A stretch of DNA of 64,000 nt from Achromobacter pestifer (lineage in GTDB: Bacteria > Pseudomonadota > Gammaproteobacteria > Burkholderiales > Burkholderiaceae_B): the NCBI RefSeq assembly GCF_902859625.1, contig NZ_CADIJX010000002.1, positions 372,001 to 436,000 on the forward strand, written 5' to 3'. Of the stretch, positions 16,902 to 25,711 are shown one piece after another. Position numbers and translations under genes: made by a program. The notes under the pieces were generated by a model, which saw only the letters and a program-made list of their open reading frames with translations, had not been told where the DNA came from and ran no database searches. Position 1 is the first letter of the stretch, and each line of letters starts with the position of its first letter.

Positions 16902-17756
16902 TCAGGCCTCAATCGCCTCAATGGCGTCGCCCAGCAAGGCTTTGCGGGCGGCGTGCCAACTGCCGGCGTCCGGCGCGTACAGCAGCCCCCCGGTGCGATG
17001 CGTGGGTTTGTAGGGCGACCCGTCAAAGCGGGCGGCATAACCGCCGGCCTCCCGGTGCAGCAACCAGCCGGCCGCGTGGTCCCAGGCCGTCAACTGGTTG
17101 TAGAGGGCGACGTGGCAGTGGCCGGCGGCCAGCATCCGGTATTCATGCGCGGCGCAGCGCAGCGACGCGGTGCTGCCCAGGCGCGACAGATTGCCGTTGA
17201 CGGTGGTGCGCAGCGGTTCAGGCAACGCGCCGGTGGAAATCAAGCCATCCATCTCTTCGGGCGGTGCGGGGTTGGCCACGGTCAGCGGCACTTGCCTGCC
17301 GTTTTCATATTCCATCCAGGCGCCTTCGCCACGCACGGCCAGCGCGCTGTCGCGGTTGACCGGGTCGTAGATCACGCCGGCGATCACGTCGCCACGGTGA
17401 CAGGCCGCGATCATCATGCCGAAGAGCGGCAGCCCGGCCACGTAGTTGCGGGTGCCGTCGATGGGGTCGATCAGAAAGGCCAGATCGGCGTCGACCAGCA
17501 TGTTCAACAGGGCGGGATTGCGTGAGGAGGCTTCCTCGCCGATCAGCACGGCGCCGGGATGCAGCTTGGCCAATCGGGCGCAGATCAGGCGTTCGGCAGC
17601 CTCGTCCGCATCGGTCACCAGGTCGCGCGGTGAACTCTTGCCCCGCACGGAGCCTTCCGGCAGGTTGCGGTAACGCGGCATGACCTCCGCCAGGGCGGTT
17701 TCGGCCAGCACGACGGCAAGCTTGCGGGTGTCCTCGCGGGTAAAAGTTCTGCTCAT
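16902..17756 (-). CDS. Inositol monophosphatase family protein
   Basis: This 284-residue Mg-dependent sugar-phosphate phosphatase carries the family metal site: GEEAS (glutamate ligand), DPIDGTRNY, and the C-terminal WDHAAG aspartate. The substrate could be inositol-1-P, another sugar phosphate or 3'-phosphoadenosine 5'-phosphate; the sequence does not decide. SuhB-type RNA polymerase-binding features were not assessed. It is transcribed leftward as a single gene, flanked on both sides by DnaA-box-like hairpins. The start ATG at 17756 gives a family-typical length. Confidence 0.88.
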   Translation of the reverse strand: MSRTFTREDTRKLAVVLAETALAEVMPRYRNLPEGSVRGKSSPRDLVTDADEAAERLICARLAKLHPGAVLIGEEASSRNPALLNMLVDADLAFLIDPIDGTRNYVAGLPLFGMMIAACHRGDVIAGVIYDPVNRDSALAVRGEGAWMEYENGRQVPLTVANPAPPEEMDGLISTGALPEPLRTTVNGNLSRLGSTASLRCAAHEYRMLAAGHCHVALYNQLTAWDHAAGWLLHREAGGYAARFDGSPYKPTHRTGGLLYAPDAGSWHAARKALLGDAIEAIEA

Positions 17757-17871
17757 ACTGACTCATCCAGGGAACGCGCAAATCTATCACGCCTGAGCGG
17801 CAATTGATCGTGATTTGTAAGTGCCTGGAATGAAAGGACTTTTCGGGGCTGTGCAGAAGTTATCTGCCGGG

Positions 17872-17919
17872 TTGTCCACAGTTGCTGGGGATAAGCGGGC
17901 CTGAAACCTGCTTATCCCC
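17872..17919. promoter_or_regulatory. DnaA-box-like cluster and 10-bp inverted repeat
   Basis: TTGTCCACA (17872-17880) is followed by a perfect inverted repeat with arms GGGGATAAGC (17887-17896) and GCTTATCCCC (17910-17919). The arms resemble one-mismatch DnaA boxes. The element lies upstream of the inositol-phosphatase gene and downstream of gabD on the same strand. A terminator is an alternative, but no T-run follows on either strand. Confidence 0.45.
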
Positions 17920-17947
17920 GGCCCGCCGCGCGGAAGCCGGCGCCGCT

Positions 17948-18005
17948 GCCGGGCCGCCCCAAGGCGGGGGGCAGCAAGCGGACGCAGCACGCGCAGCGTG
18001 GGGGC
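17948..18005. repeat. GC-rich REP-like intergenic element
   Basis: Short GC palindromes (CCGCCCC..GGCGGGG, then GCACGC..GCGTG) lie directly after the gabD stop. Elements of this composition recur after genes in Bordetella/Achromobacter genomes as I remember them. Only one copy was noticed in this window, so the repeat call rests on that memory. Confidence 0.3.
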
Positions 18006-18009
18006 GCTA

Positions 18010-19479
18010 TCAACCGCCCAAATCGACGCACAGGTACTTGATCTCGAGGTATTCCTCGATCCCGTACTTGGAGCCTTCGCGGCCCAGACCCGATTGCTTG
18101 ACGCCGCCGAACGGGCCGACTTCGTTGGAGATCAGGCCGGTGTTGATGCCGACGATGCCGTACTCCAGCGATTCCGACACGCGCCAGATGCGGGCGTAGT
18201 CGCGCGTGAAGAAGTAGGCGGCCAAGCCGAAGATGGTGTCGTTGGCCATGCCAATGACTTCTTCTTCCGTTTCAAAGCGGAACAGCGGGGCGACGGGGCC
18301 GAAGGTTTCTTCGGTCGCGAAACGCATGGCCTGGGTGACGTCGCGCACGACAGTCGGCTCGAAGAACGTGCCGCCCAGCGCATGCGGCTTGCCGCCGGCG
18401 ATCACTTTGGCGCCGTGCGCGGTGGCGTCGGCAATGTGCTCCTGCACCTTTTCAATGGCGCTGGCATCGATCAACGGACCTTGCGTCACGCCGTCGGCAA
18501 AGCCATCGCCCACCTTCATGGCGTTGACCTTGGCCACCAGCCGCTTGGCGATTTCCTCGTACACGCCGGCCTGCACGTAGATGCGGTTGGCGCACACGCA
18601 GGTCTGGCCGGCGTTGCGGTATTTCGAGGCCAGGATGCCGTCCACGGCGCGGTCCAGGTCGGCGTCGTCGAACACGATGAAGGGCGCATTGCCGCCCAGT
18701 TCCAGCGACAGCTTCTTGATCGTGGGCGCGCATTGCTCCATCAGCGTGCGGCCGACTTCGGTCGATCCGGTGAAGCTCAGCTTGCGCACCACATCGCTTT
18801 CGCACAGGGCGGCGCCGATGTCGCGCGAACTGCCGGTGATGACGTGGAACACGCCAGCCGGCACGCCGGCTTCTTCAGCCAGCACAGCCAGTGCCAGCGC
18901 GGTCAGCGGGGTTTGCTGCGCGGGCTTGACCACCATCGTGCAGCCAGCGGCCAGTGCCGGGCCGACCTTGCGGGTGATCATGGCTGCCGGGAAGTTCCAC
19001 GGCGTGATGGCCGCGGTGACGCCGATGGGCTGCTTCAGTGCCAACAGGCGCTGGCCGGCCTTCGGGCTTTGCAGCACGTCGCCGTCGATGCGCTTGGCCT
19101 CTTCGGCGAACCACTCCAGGAACGACGCGGCATAGGCGATTTCGCCGGCGGCCTCGGTCACGGGCTTGCCCTGTTCGGAGGTCATGATGGCAGCCAGATC
19201 CTGCTGGTTCTGCATCATCAACTGCGCCCACTTCAGCAGGATCGCGGCGCGTTCCTTGCCCGTCTTGGCGCTCCAGGCCGGCAGCGCGGCCTGCGCGCTG
19301 GCGATGGCCTGTTCCGTTTCCTTGCGGCCCAGCTTGGGCACGGACACGATGGTCTTGCCGGTGGAGGGGTTTTCCACCGGGATCGACGCGCCGCTGCCGG
19401 CGCCTACCCACTTGCCGTCGATATAGCAGGCGTCGCGCAGCAGTTCAGGGCGCGACAGGGGATGGGTCAATGCGGTCAT
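18010..19479 (-). CDS. gabD: NAD(P)-dependent succinate-semialdehyde dehydrogenase
   Basis: This 489-residue aldehyde dehydrogenase oxidises succinate semialdehyde to succinate, the last step of GABA degradation. The catalytic Cys294 sits in NAGQTCVCANR and Glu260 in LELGGNAPF; ITPWNFP (near 158-164) and FTGSTEVG are the cofactor-binding motifs. Length and the SxGxVCANR-like loop fit GabD rather than a generic ALDH. The ATG at 19479 has AAGGAG upstream; the frame is open 29 codons further with no homology. It follows gabT by 125 bases on the same strand, so the two probably form one GABA operon. Confidence 0.93.
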   Translation of the reverse strand: MTALTHPLSRPELLRDACYIDGKWVGAGSGASIPVENPSTGKTIVSVPKLGRKETEQAIASAQAALPAWSAKTGKERAAILLKWAQLMMQNQQDLAAIMTSEQGKPVTEAAGEIAYAASFLEWFAEEAKRIDGDVLQSPKAGQRLLALKQPIGVTAAITPWNFPAAMITRKVGPALAAGCTMVVKPAQQTPLTALALAVLAEEAGVPAGVFHVITGSSRDIGAALCESDVVRKLSFTGSTEVGRTLMEQCAPTIKKLSLELGGNAPFIVFDDADLDRAVDGILASKYRNAGQTCVCANRIYVQAGVYEEIAKRLVAKVNAMKVGDGFADGVTQGPLIDASAIEKVQEHIADATAHGAKVIAGGKPHALGGTFFEPTVVRDVTQAMRFATEETFGPVAPLFRFETEEEVIGMANDTIFGLAAYFFTRDYARIWRVSESLEYGIVGINTGLISNEVGPFGGVKQSGLGREGSKYGIEEYLEIKYLCVDLGG

Positions 19480-19604
19480 TATCGAAGTCTCCTTGAATGA
19501 AATGCAGCGGGGCCAGGAAACGGCTGCGGGCGTGGCGGAAAACCGCAGCACGCCCGCAATTGCCATGCCTGCCCAGCCGAAGCTCGGGGGTCAGGCCCTG
19601 AACA

Positions 19605-20867
19605 TCAAGCGGCCAGCGCTTCGGACAGAATAGCCAACGCGCGGTCGAATTGCGCGTCGGGGATCGTCAGCGGATACAGGAAGCGCAGCACGTTGCCGTA
19701 CACGCCGCAGCTCAGCAAGAGCAGGCCTTGTTCCAGCGCGCGGGCTTGCACGCGCTTGACGGCGTCGGCGTCCGGCTTGCCCTGGGCATCGTTGAGTTCC
19801 AGTGCCACCATCGAACCCAGGCCACGCACGTCGGCGATGCCCGGCACCTTGGCGCGCAGGCCTTCCAGGTGGGCGCGCAGCTTGTCGCCCAGCACGACGG
19901 CGCGTTCGCACAGCTTTTCTTCGGCGATGACGTCCAGCACGGCATGCGCCGCGGCAACCGCCAGCGGGTTGCCGGCGTAGGTGCCACCCAGGCCGCCTGC
20001 GGCCGGGCCGTCCATCACGTCGGCGCGGCCGACCACGCCCGAAATCGGGAAACCGCCGCCCAGGCTCTTGGCCATCGTGATGATGTCCGCCTGCACCGAG
20101 TGGTGTTCCATCGCGTAGAGCTTGCCGGTACGGCCAAAGCCCGTCTGCACTTCGTCGGCGATCAAGAGAATGCCGTGTTCGTCGCAGAGCTTGCGCAGCG
20201 CGGTCATCAGTTCAGGCGGGGTGATGTTGAAGCCGCCTTCGCCTTGCACCGGTTCGATGATGATGGCGGCAACGCGCTTCGGGTCGATGTCGCACTTGAA
20301 CAGCAGATCCAGCGCCTTGAGCGAATCCGCCACGGTGATGGACTGCGTGCTGTTGGGGAACGGCACGTGGTAGATGTCGCCCGGCATGGGACCGAACGAC
20401 AGCTTGTAGGGGGCAACCTTGCCGGTCAGCGCCATGCCCAGCATGGTGCGGCCATGGAACGAACCCGAGAAGGCGATGACGCCCGAACGGCCGGTGGCCG
20501 AGCGTGCGATCTTGATGGCGTTTTCAACGGCTTCGACGCCGGTGGTGAAGAAGGCGGTCTTCTTCAGGCCGTCGATGGGCGCCAGGCGGTTGATGCGCTC
20601 TGCCAGCGAGATATAGCTTTCATACGGCACGATCTGATAGGCCGTGTGCGTGAAGTTGTCCAGCTGGGCGGCGACGGCGGCCTTCACCTTGGGGTGCAGA
20701 TGGCCGGTGTTCAGGACGGCGATGCCGCCCGCGAAATCGATGTATTCCTTGCCGTTGGTATCCCACAGCGTCGCGTTTTCGGCGCGCACGGCGTAGAAGT
20801 CGCACATGACGCCGACGCCACGCGGGGTGGCCAGGGAACGGCGGGTATTCAGGTCCTGATTCTTCAT
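19605..20867 (-). CDS. gabT: 4-aminobutyrate aminotransferase
   Basis: This 420-residue class III PLP aminotransferase moves the amino group of GABA to 2-oxoglutarate, giving succinate semialdehyde. Motifs include SFHGRTMLGMALTG, IIEPVQGEGGF, ADEVQTGFGRTG and the PLP lysine Lys267 in TMAKSLGGGFP. The GabT call over other omega-aminotransferases is supported by the neighbouring gabD and the divergent MocR regulator. It starts 96 bases from the regulator gene, sharing a compact divergent promoter. Confidence 0.92.
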   Translation of the reverse strand: MKNQDLNTRRSLATPRGVGVMCDFYAVRAENATLWDTNGKEYIDFAGGIAVLNTGHLHPKVKAAVAAQLDNFTHTAYQIVPYESYISLAERINRLAPIDGLKKTAFFTTGVEAVENAIKIARSATGRSGVIAFSGSFHGRTMLGMALTGKVAPYKLSFGPMPGDIYHVPFPNSTQSITVADSLKALDLLFKCDIDPKRVAAIIIEPVQGEGGFNITPPELMTALRKLCDEHGILLIADEVQTGFGRTGKLYAMEHHSVQADIITMAKSLGGGFPISGVVGRADVMDGPAAGGLGGTYAGNPLAVAAAHAVLDVIAEEKLCERAVVLGDKLRAHLEGLRAKVPGIADVRGLGSMVALELNDAQGKPDADAVKRVQARALEQGLLLLSCGVYGNVLRFLYPLTIPDAQFDRALAILSEALAA

Positions 20868-20930
20868 CTCAGCCTCGAGGTACGTGGTGGGCGGGAAAAA
20901 CCTTATTTAATGCTACGATGGCCCCATTTG

Positions 20931-20962
20931 TGGGAACCACTTTGATAAAACAGGTAGAACCA
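20931..20962 (+). promoter_or_regulatory. Direct-repeat operator candidate for the MocR regulator
   Basis: GGGAACCA (20932-20939) and a related AGAACCA half-site (20956-20962) repeat in the same orientation 23 bases apart, about two helix turns. GTGG-GAA-CCAC around the first copy is also a small palindrome. MocR/GabR proteins bind spaced direct repeats in divergent promoters, and this gap separates gabT from the regulator gene. Confidence 0.45.
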
Positions 20963-20963
20963 A

Positions 20964-22457
20964 TTGCGGTCCATTGTAGGTGACTTGCTGCTGCTGCGCT
21001 TGGCGGACGGATCCAACGAGCCCATGAACAAGCGGCTGTACCGCGGCATCCGCGAATCGATCCTGGATGGCGCCATTGCCGCCGACTCGCGTTTGCCGGC
21101 GTCGCGCGATCTGGCCGCCGAACTTGGCATTGCCCGCAATACCGTGGTTCACGTCTACAGCCAGTTGCTGGCCGAAGGCTATACGCGCAGCCGCCAGGGC
21201 AACGGCACCTTCGTCAATGCGTCGGTCCCGGATTCCTACCTGGCCAGCGGCCGCCGCCTGCGCCAGCCGCCGCAGTCTCAGCCGCGGCCGGCGCTGTCGC
21301 CGCGCGGCGCAGCCATCGTCGACGGGGTATCGGCTTCGCCGTATCAGTGGGGCGCCTTCATGCCCGGGGTACCCGACCTGACCGAATTCCCGCATAAGAA
21401 ATTCGGCCGCATCGTAAGCAACCTGTGGCGCAATCCCTCGCCCGACCTGCTGACCTACGCCTACGGGGGCGGCTTGCCGGCGCTGCGCGAAGCGCTGGCT
21501 CAGCATTTGGCGCTGACGCGCTCGATCGACTGCGACCCTGAACAGATCATCATCACTGAAGGGTCCCACCAGGCCATCGACCTGACGACTCGCATCCTGG
21601 GCGAAGCCGGTGAAACGGCCTGGGTCGAAGACCCCGGCTACTGGGGCGCGCGCACCATCCTGCAAGCCAATGGCCTGCATACCGTGCATCTGCCGGTGGA
21701 CGAAGAGGGCATGCGGCTGCCCGAGGCCGGTGGCACGCCACCGCGCTTCATTTTCGTCACGCCTTCCCACCAATACCCCTTGGGTCCCGTCATGTCGCTG
21801 ACCCGGCGGCGTCAACTGCTGGCGGTGGCCAGGCAAAGCGGCAGCTGGATCATCGAGGATGATTACGACAGTGAATTCCGCTTCTCGGGCCGGCCCATCG
21901 CGTCGTTGCTGGGCCTGGAACCTGACGCGCCCGTCATCTACATGGGCACCTTCAGCAAGACCCTGTATCCGGGGCTGCGCGTCGGATACCTGGTGCTGCC
22001 CAAGCCCCTGACCGCCGCCTTCCAGGCCGCGCATGCCGAGCTGTATCGCGAGGGGCATCTGATGACCCACGCGGCGCTGGCGACCTTCATTTCCGAAGGT
22101 CATTACGCGGCCCATATCCGCCGGATGCGCATGTTGTATGGCCGGCGCCGCGCCATGCTGGTCAACCTGATCGAACGCCGCCTGGGCCCGGAATGGCTGC
22201 ACCGCGATGCCAGCATGGCCGGCCTGCACCTGGTGCTGACCCTGCCGCCAGACATGGACGACCTGCGCGTGGTGGACGTGGCGCGCAGCAAGGGCGTGCT
22301 GACGCGCGCCTTGTCGCGGTATTACGTGAATGCGGAAGGACGGCGGCCCGGCCTGCTGCTGGGCTACGCCTGTGTGCCCGAGCACGACATCGCGCGCAAG
22401 TTCGAGGTGCTGCTGGAAAGCCTGGCGGAAGTCGCGCGCAAACCTGCGGCGGCGTGA
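20964..22457 (+). CDS. MocR/GabR-type transcriptional regulator (GntR HTH plus aminotransferase domain)
   Basis: This 497-residue fusion has an N-terminal GntR winged helix (LYRGIRESILDGAIAADSRLPASRDLAAELGI, from residue 24) and a class I aminotransferase-like domain. PLP lysine is in GTFSKTLYPGLRVGY (near residue 331). Such regulators sense PLP-substrate adducts. Divergent position next to gabT-gabD suggests it controls GABA use, as GabR does in Bacillus, where PLP and GABA are both needed. The start at 20964 is TTG; an ATG 20 codons downstream at 21024 would begin MNKRLYRGI and keep the HTH. It ends 10 bases from the convergent DUF72 gene. Confidence 0.88.
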   Translation: MRSIVGDLLLLRLADGSNEPMNKRLYRGIRESILDGAIAADSRLPASRDLAAELGIARNTVVHVYSQLLAEGYTRSRQGNGTFVNASVPDSYLASGRRLRQPPQSQPRPALSPRGAAIVDGVSASPYQWGAFMPGVPDLTEFPHKKFGRIVSNLWRNPSPDLLTYAYGGGLPALREALAQHLALTRSIDCDPEQIIITEGSHQAIDLTTRILGEAGETAWVEDPGYWGARTILQANGLHTVHLPVDEEGMRLPEAGGTPPRFIFVTPSHQYPLGPVMSLTRRRQLLAVARQSGSWIIEDDYDSEFRFSGRPIASLLGLEPDAPVIYMGTFSKTLYPGLRVGYLVLPKPLTAAFQAAHAELYREGHLMTHAALATFISEGHYAAHIRRMRMLYGRRRAMLVNLIERRLGPEWLHRDASMAGLHLVLTLPPDMDDLRVVDVARSKGVLTRALSRYYVNAEGRRPGLLLGYACVPEHDIARKFEVLLESLAEVARKPAAA

Positions 22458-22467
22458 TCGGACGGCC

Positions 22468-23364
22468 CTAGTAGTGCAGCAGCGCCTGCGCGAAGGCAGC
22501 AGCGTTGCGCGTGCCCTGGTCCTCGAAATTGGTATTGAACACGGCGTGCGCCTGGGCGCTTTGCGTTGCCAGGCGCGAGAAGCGTTCGGCCAGTTCGGCC
22601 AGTTCCTGTTCCGTGTACTCGTATTGAAAACGCCCCGACGAAGCCGTGCCGGACACGTTCCAGGCCGCCGCGTTGCGGCCATGCAGCCGTAGTAGCGCCA
22701 GGTCGGGGTGCGTGGTTTCCCAGACGGCAGGCACCGTGTTGTCAAAGCCATGCGGCGCATCGACCACGGTATGCACCACGCCCAGATCGCGCTCGAACGC
22801 AAGCGTGTCCGCCGTGGCCGCTGGCGCCTGGAACCAGCTCTGATGCCGAAATTCCACCGAGATCAGATGTTCTTCCATGCGCCGCGCGCAATCGAGCACG
22901 CGCGCCCGGCCGCGCGCATCGGCACGGATCCAGGGCGGAAACTGGAAATGCACGGCACCCAGCTTGCCGGCCATGCGCAAGGGCTCCAACGCCAGTTGGT
23001 ACCGGCGCCAGAGTTCGTCGCGCAGGTCTTCGGGCATCTGGTCGTGATAAATGACGGGTTCCGGCCAATCGTCCAGCTCGCGTCGGATATCAGCAGGCAG
23101 CGAGGCAAGAGGCGTCTGATGGCCCGTGAACAAGCGGAAGGCCTTGATGTTGAAGACAAAATCATCCGGCGTGCGCTGTGTCCAAAGATAGGCGTTTTCC
23201 GCCGAGGGCAGGGCGTAATAGCTGGAATCGACCTCGGCCATGCGGTAGCGCGATGCGTAAAAACGCAGGCGCTCTTCCGCGCTTCGAGCCTGGGGCGGAT
23301 AGAAGCGCCCGCAGGCCAGCAGCGTGGGATCGGTCCAGGAGGCGGTGCCGGTCAGGATGCGCAT
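22468..23364 (-). CDS. DUF72 domain-containing protein (YecE-like)
   Basis: The 298-residue product starts MRILTGTASWTDP and shows the DUF72 pattern: GxASW near the start, the RFYPP segment, the EVDSSYYALPS strand and a late VFNTNFEDQGTRNAAAFAQ. DUF72 proteins adopt a TIM-barrel fold; their enzymatic role is unsettled. It is divergent from the helicase gene. Nothing in the sequence points to a specific substrate. Confidence 0.85.
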   Translation of the reverse strand: MRILTGTASWTDPTLLACGRFYPPQARSAEERLRFYASRYRMAEVDSSYYALPSAENAYLWTQRTPDDFVFNIKAFRLFTGHQTPLASLPADIRRELDDWPEPVIYHDQMPEDLRDELWRRYQLALEPLRMAGKLGAVHFQFPPWIRADARGRARVLDCARRMEEHLISVEFRHQSWFQAPAATADTLAFERDLGVVHTVVDAPHGFDNTVPAVWETTHPDLALLRLHGRNAAAWNVSGTASSGRFQYEYTEQELAELAERFSRLATQSAQAHAVFNTNFEDQGTRNAAAFAQALLHY

Positions 23365-23540
23365 GGGAAAAAGCGTGGTTTGTGCAAGGCGCGGCCAAGG
23401 GCGGCCACGCTGCTATGATAGCTGGATATATAGCCAGTTATTCGCCCCGCTGTTCAGCAGGAAACGTTCAGGGGGCGTATCCCGTCCAGCCCGCATTGCC
23501 CGCTTCAAGCGGCCCCCTTAAGCGGCACATCTCAAGCGTC

Positions 23541-25646
23541 ATGTCCGACCAGAATTCCTCTTCCGCGAACAACCGCCCCGACCCTTTGGCCGACCTGAAT
23601 CCCGCCCAGCGCGAAGCCGCCGAGTTCGGCGTCGGCGGCGCATCGGGTGACGGCGGCCCCTTGCTGGTCATCGCCGGGGCGGGGTCGGGCAAGACCAATA
23701 CGCTGGCCCACCGGGTGGCCCATCTGATCCTGAATGGCGCTGATCCGCAGCGTATGCTGTTGCTGACCTTTTCGCGCCGCGCGGCCCAGGAAATGGACCG
23801 CCGCGTGGGGTCGGTATTGCAGCGGGTCATGAACTTGCGCGGCTCGCAGCAAGCGCCGTCATTGCCTTGGGCGGGCACCTTCCACGCCATCGGGGCACGG
23901 CTGCTGCGCGATTGCGCATTGCGGATCGGTCTGTCCGAAGCCTTCACCATCCACGATCGCGGTGACGCCGAAGACCTGATGGGCATGGTCCGGCACGAAC
24001 AAGGCCTGTCATCCACCAAGTCGCGCTTTCCGCTGAAAGGGACGTGCCTGGCGATTTATTCGCGCGTGGTCAACAGCCAGACGCCGGTGGCCGACGTGCT
24101 GAAGACCACCTTCCCCTGGTGCGCCCAATGGGAAGACGAACTGAAAAACCTGTTCCGTGGCTACGTCGCCGCCAAGCAGGACCAGCAGGTGCTGGATTAC
24201 GACGACCTGCTGTTGTATTGGGCCGAAATGATGGCTGATCCGGGCATTGCCGCCGACGTGGGCGCGCGGTTTGACCATGTGCTGGTTGACGAATATCAGG
24301 ACACCAACCGCTTGCAGTCGGCCATCCTGCTGGCCATGAAGCCGGACGGGCGCGGCCTGACCGTGGTGGGCGACGACGCCCAGTCCATCTATTCCTTCCG
24401 CGCCGCGACCGTGCGCAACATCCTGGATTTTCCCAACCAGTTTCCCCAGCCGGCCCGGGTCATCACGCTGGACCGCAATTACCGCTCCACCCAGCCCATC
24501 CTGAATGCGTCCAACGCGGTGATCGGACTGGCGACGGAACGGTTCGCCAAAGACCTCTGGACCGATCGCGCCTCGTCGCAACTGCCGGAGCTGGTGTCGG
24601 TCAGCGATGAAGCCGGGCAGGCGCGCTGGGTCGCCGATCAGGTGCTGGCCCAGCGCGAAGGCGGCGCCACGCTGAAATCACAGGCCGCGCTGTTCCGCAC
24701 GGCCAGCCACAGCGCCGCGCTGGAACTGGAACTGACCCGCCGCAACATTCCCTTCGTGAAGTTCGGCGGCCTGCGCTTCCTGGAAGCGGCGCACGTGAAG
24801 GATCTGCTGTCTCTGTTGCGCTGGGCGGAAAACCCGCGCGGCCGCATGGCGGGCTTTCGCGTGTCGCAGTTGATGCCCGGCATTGGTCCCGTCACCGCTG
24901 GAAAATTGATGGACGCCATGGCCGCGTCCGCTGAACCCTTGCGCGCATTGCGCGAATTCAAGCCGGGGGCGGCGGCCCAGGAAGAGTGGGGCGCGTTCGC
25001 CGACACCTATGCGGCGCTCTGTGATCCCGGCCTGCGCTGGCCCGCCGACGTGGATCTGGCGCTTCGCTGGTACGCCGGCCAACTGGAACGCCTGTACGAC
25101 GATGCGCGCGTGCGCAAGACCGACCTGGACCAATTGGTGCGGCTGGCGGCGGGCTATCCGTCGCGCGAACGTTTCCTGACCGAATTGACGTTGGATCCCC
25201 CCGATGCCACCAGCGACGAGTCCGGCGTGCCTTCGCGTGATGAGGACTACATGATCCTGTCCACCATCCATTCCGCCAAAGGTCAGGAATGGAAGGCTGT
25301 GTATGTGCTGAATGTGGTCGACGGCTGCATCCCGTCCGACATGAGCACCGGCACCGCTGAAGAGATCGAAGAAGAGCGCCGCCTGTTGTACGTGGCCATG
25401 ACCCGCGCCAAAGAGCGCTTGCAGCTGATCGTGCCGCAACGCTTCTACGTGCATCAACAAACGGGCATGGGTGACCGTCACGTCTATGGTTCGCGCACGC
25501 GCTACATCACAAATGCGATGCTGCCGCTGTTTGACCACCTGCCCAAGCCGCCCGCGTTGCCCGACCTGCCCGGGGGCGGGCAGCCCAAGCAGCCGCAAGC
25601 CCCCAGCATCGACGTCACCAAACGGGTCCGCAGTCTGTTCTCCTAG
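23541..25646 (+). CDS. UvrD/Rep-family ATP-dependent DNA helicase
   Basis: This 701-residue superfamily 1A 3'-5' helicase carries LNPAQREA (Q-motif), Walker A GAGSGKT (near 45-51), TFHAIGARLLR (motif Ib), Walker B VLVDEYQDTN (near 250), GDDAQSIYSFRAA (motif III), LDRNYRST (motif IV) and the C-terminal STIHSAKGQEWKAVYVL and EEERRLLYVAMTRAKERL segments. The motif set is complete, so the enzyme is expected to be active. It differs from classical UvrD/Rep in having a short C-terminal tail. It starts at 23541; the upstream open frame has no helicase homology. Confidence 0.92.
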   Translation: MSDQNSSSANNRPDPLADLNPAQREAAEFGVGGASGDGGPLLVIAGAGSGKTNTLAHRVAHLILNGADPQRMLLLTFSRRAAQEMDRRVGSVLQRVMNLRGSQQAPSLPWAGTFHAIGARLLRDCALRIGLSEAFTIHDRGDAEDLMGMVRHEQGLSSTKSRFPLKGTCLAIYSRVVNSQTPVADVLKTTFPWCAQWEDELKNLFRGYVAAKQDQQVLDYDDLLLYWAEMMADPGIAADVGARFDHVLVDEYQDTNRLQSAILLAMKPDGRGLTVVGDDAQSIYSFRAATVRNILDFPNQFPQPARVITLDRNYRSTQPILNASNAVIGLATERFAKDLWTDRASSQLPELVSVSDEAGQARWVADQVLAQREGGATLKSQAALFRTASHSAALELELTRRNIPFVKFGGLRFLEAAHVKDLLSLLRWAENPRGRMAGFRVSQLMPGIGPVTAGKLMDAMAASAEPLRALREFKPGAAAQEEWGAFADTYAALCDPGLRWPADVDLALRWYAGQLERLYDDARVRKTDLDQLVRLAAGYPSRERFLTELTLDPPDATSDESGVPSRDEDYMILSTIHSAKGQEWKAVYVLNVVDGCIPSDMSTGTAEEIEEERRLLYVAMTRAKERLQLIVPQRFYVHQQTGMGDRHVYGSRTRYITNAMLPLFDHLPKPPALPDLPGGGQPKQPQAPSIDVTKRVRSLFS

Positions 25647-25711
25647 GCTGGGCTATCATCGGCCGATACCCATAAGCTGTTCGGTAGGGATCGCATTGCC
25701 AGAGGTAGTCC

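Noticed and set aside
16857-17919. Chromosomal origin of replication
   Set aside because: Too few boxes, no AT-rich unwinding element, and no dnaA, dnaN, gidA or parAB genes nearby.
17998-19500. 500-codon rightward frame opposite gabD
   Set aside because: Antisense shadow with His/Gly/Arg-rich composition; gabD has complete catalytic motifs.
20913-22802. 629-codon leftward frame opposite the MocR gene
   Set aside because: No recognisable domain; the rightward frame has HTH and PLP-lysine motifs.
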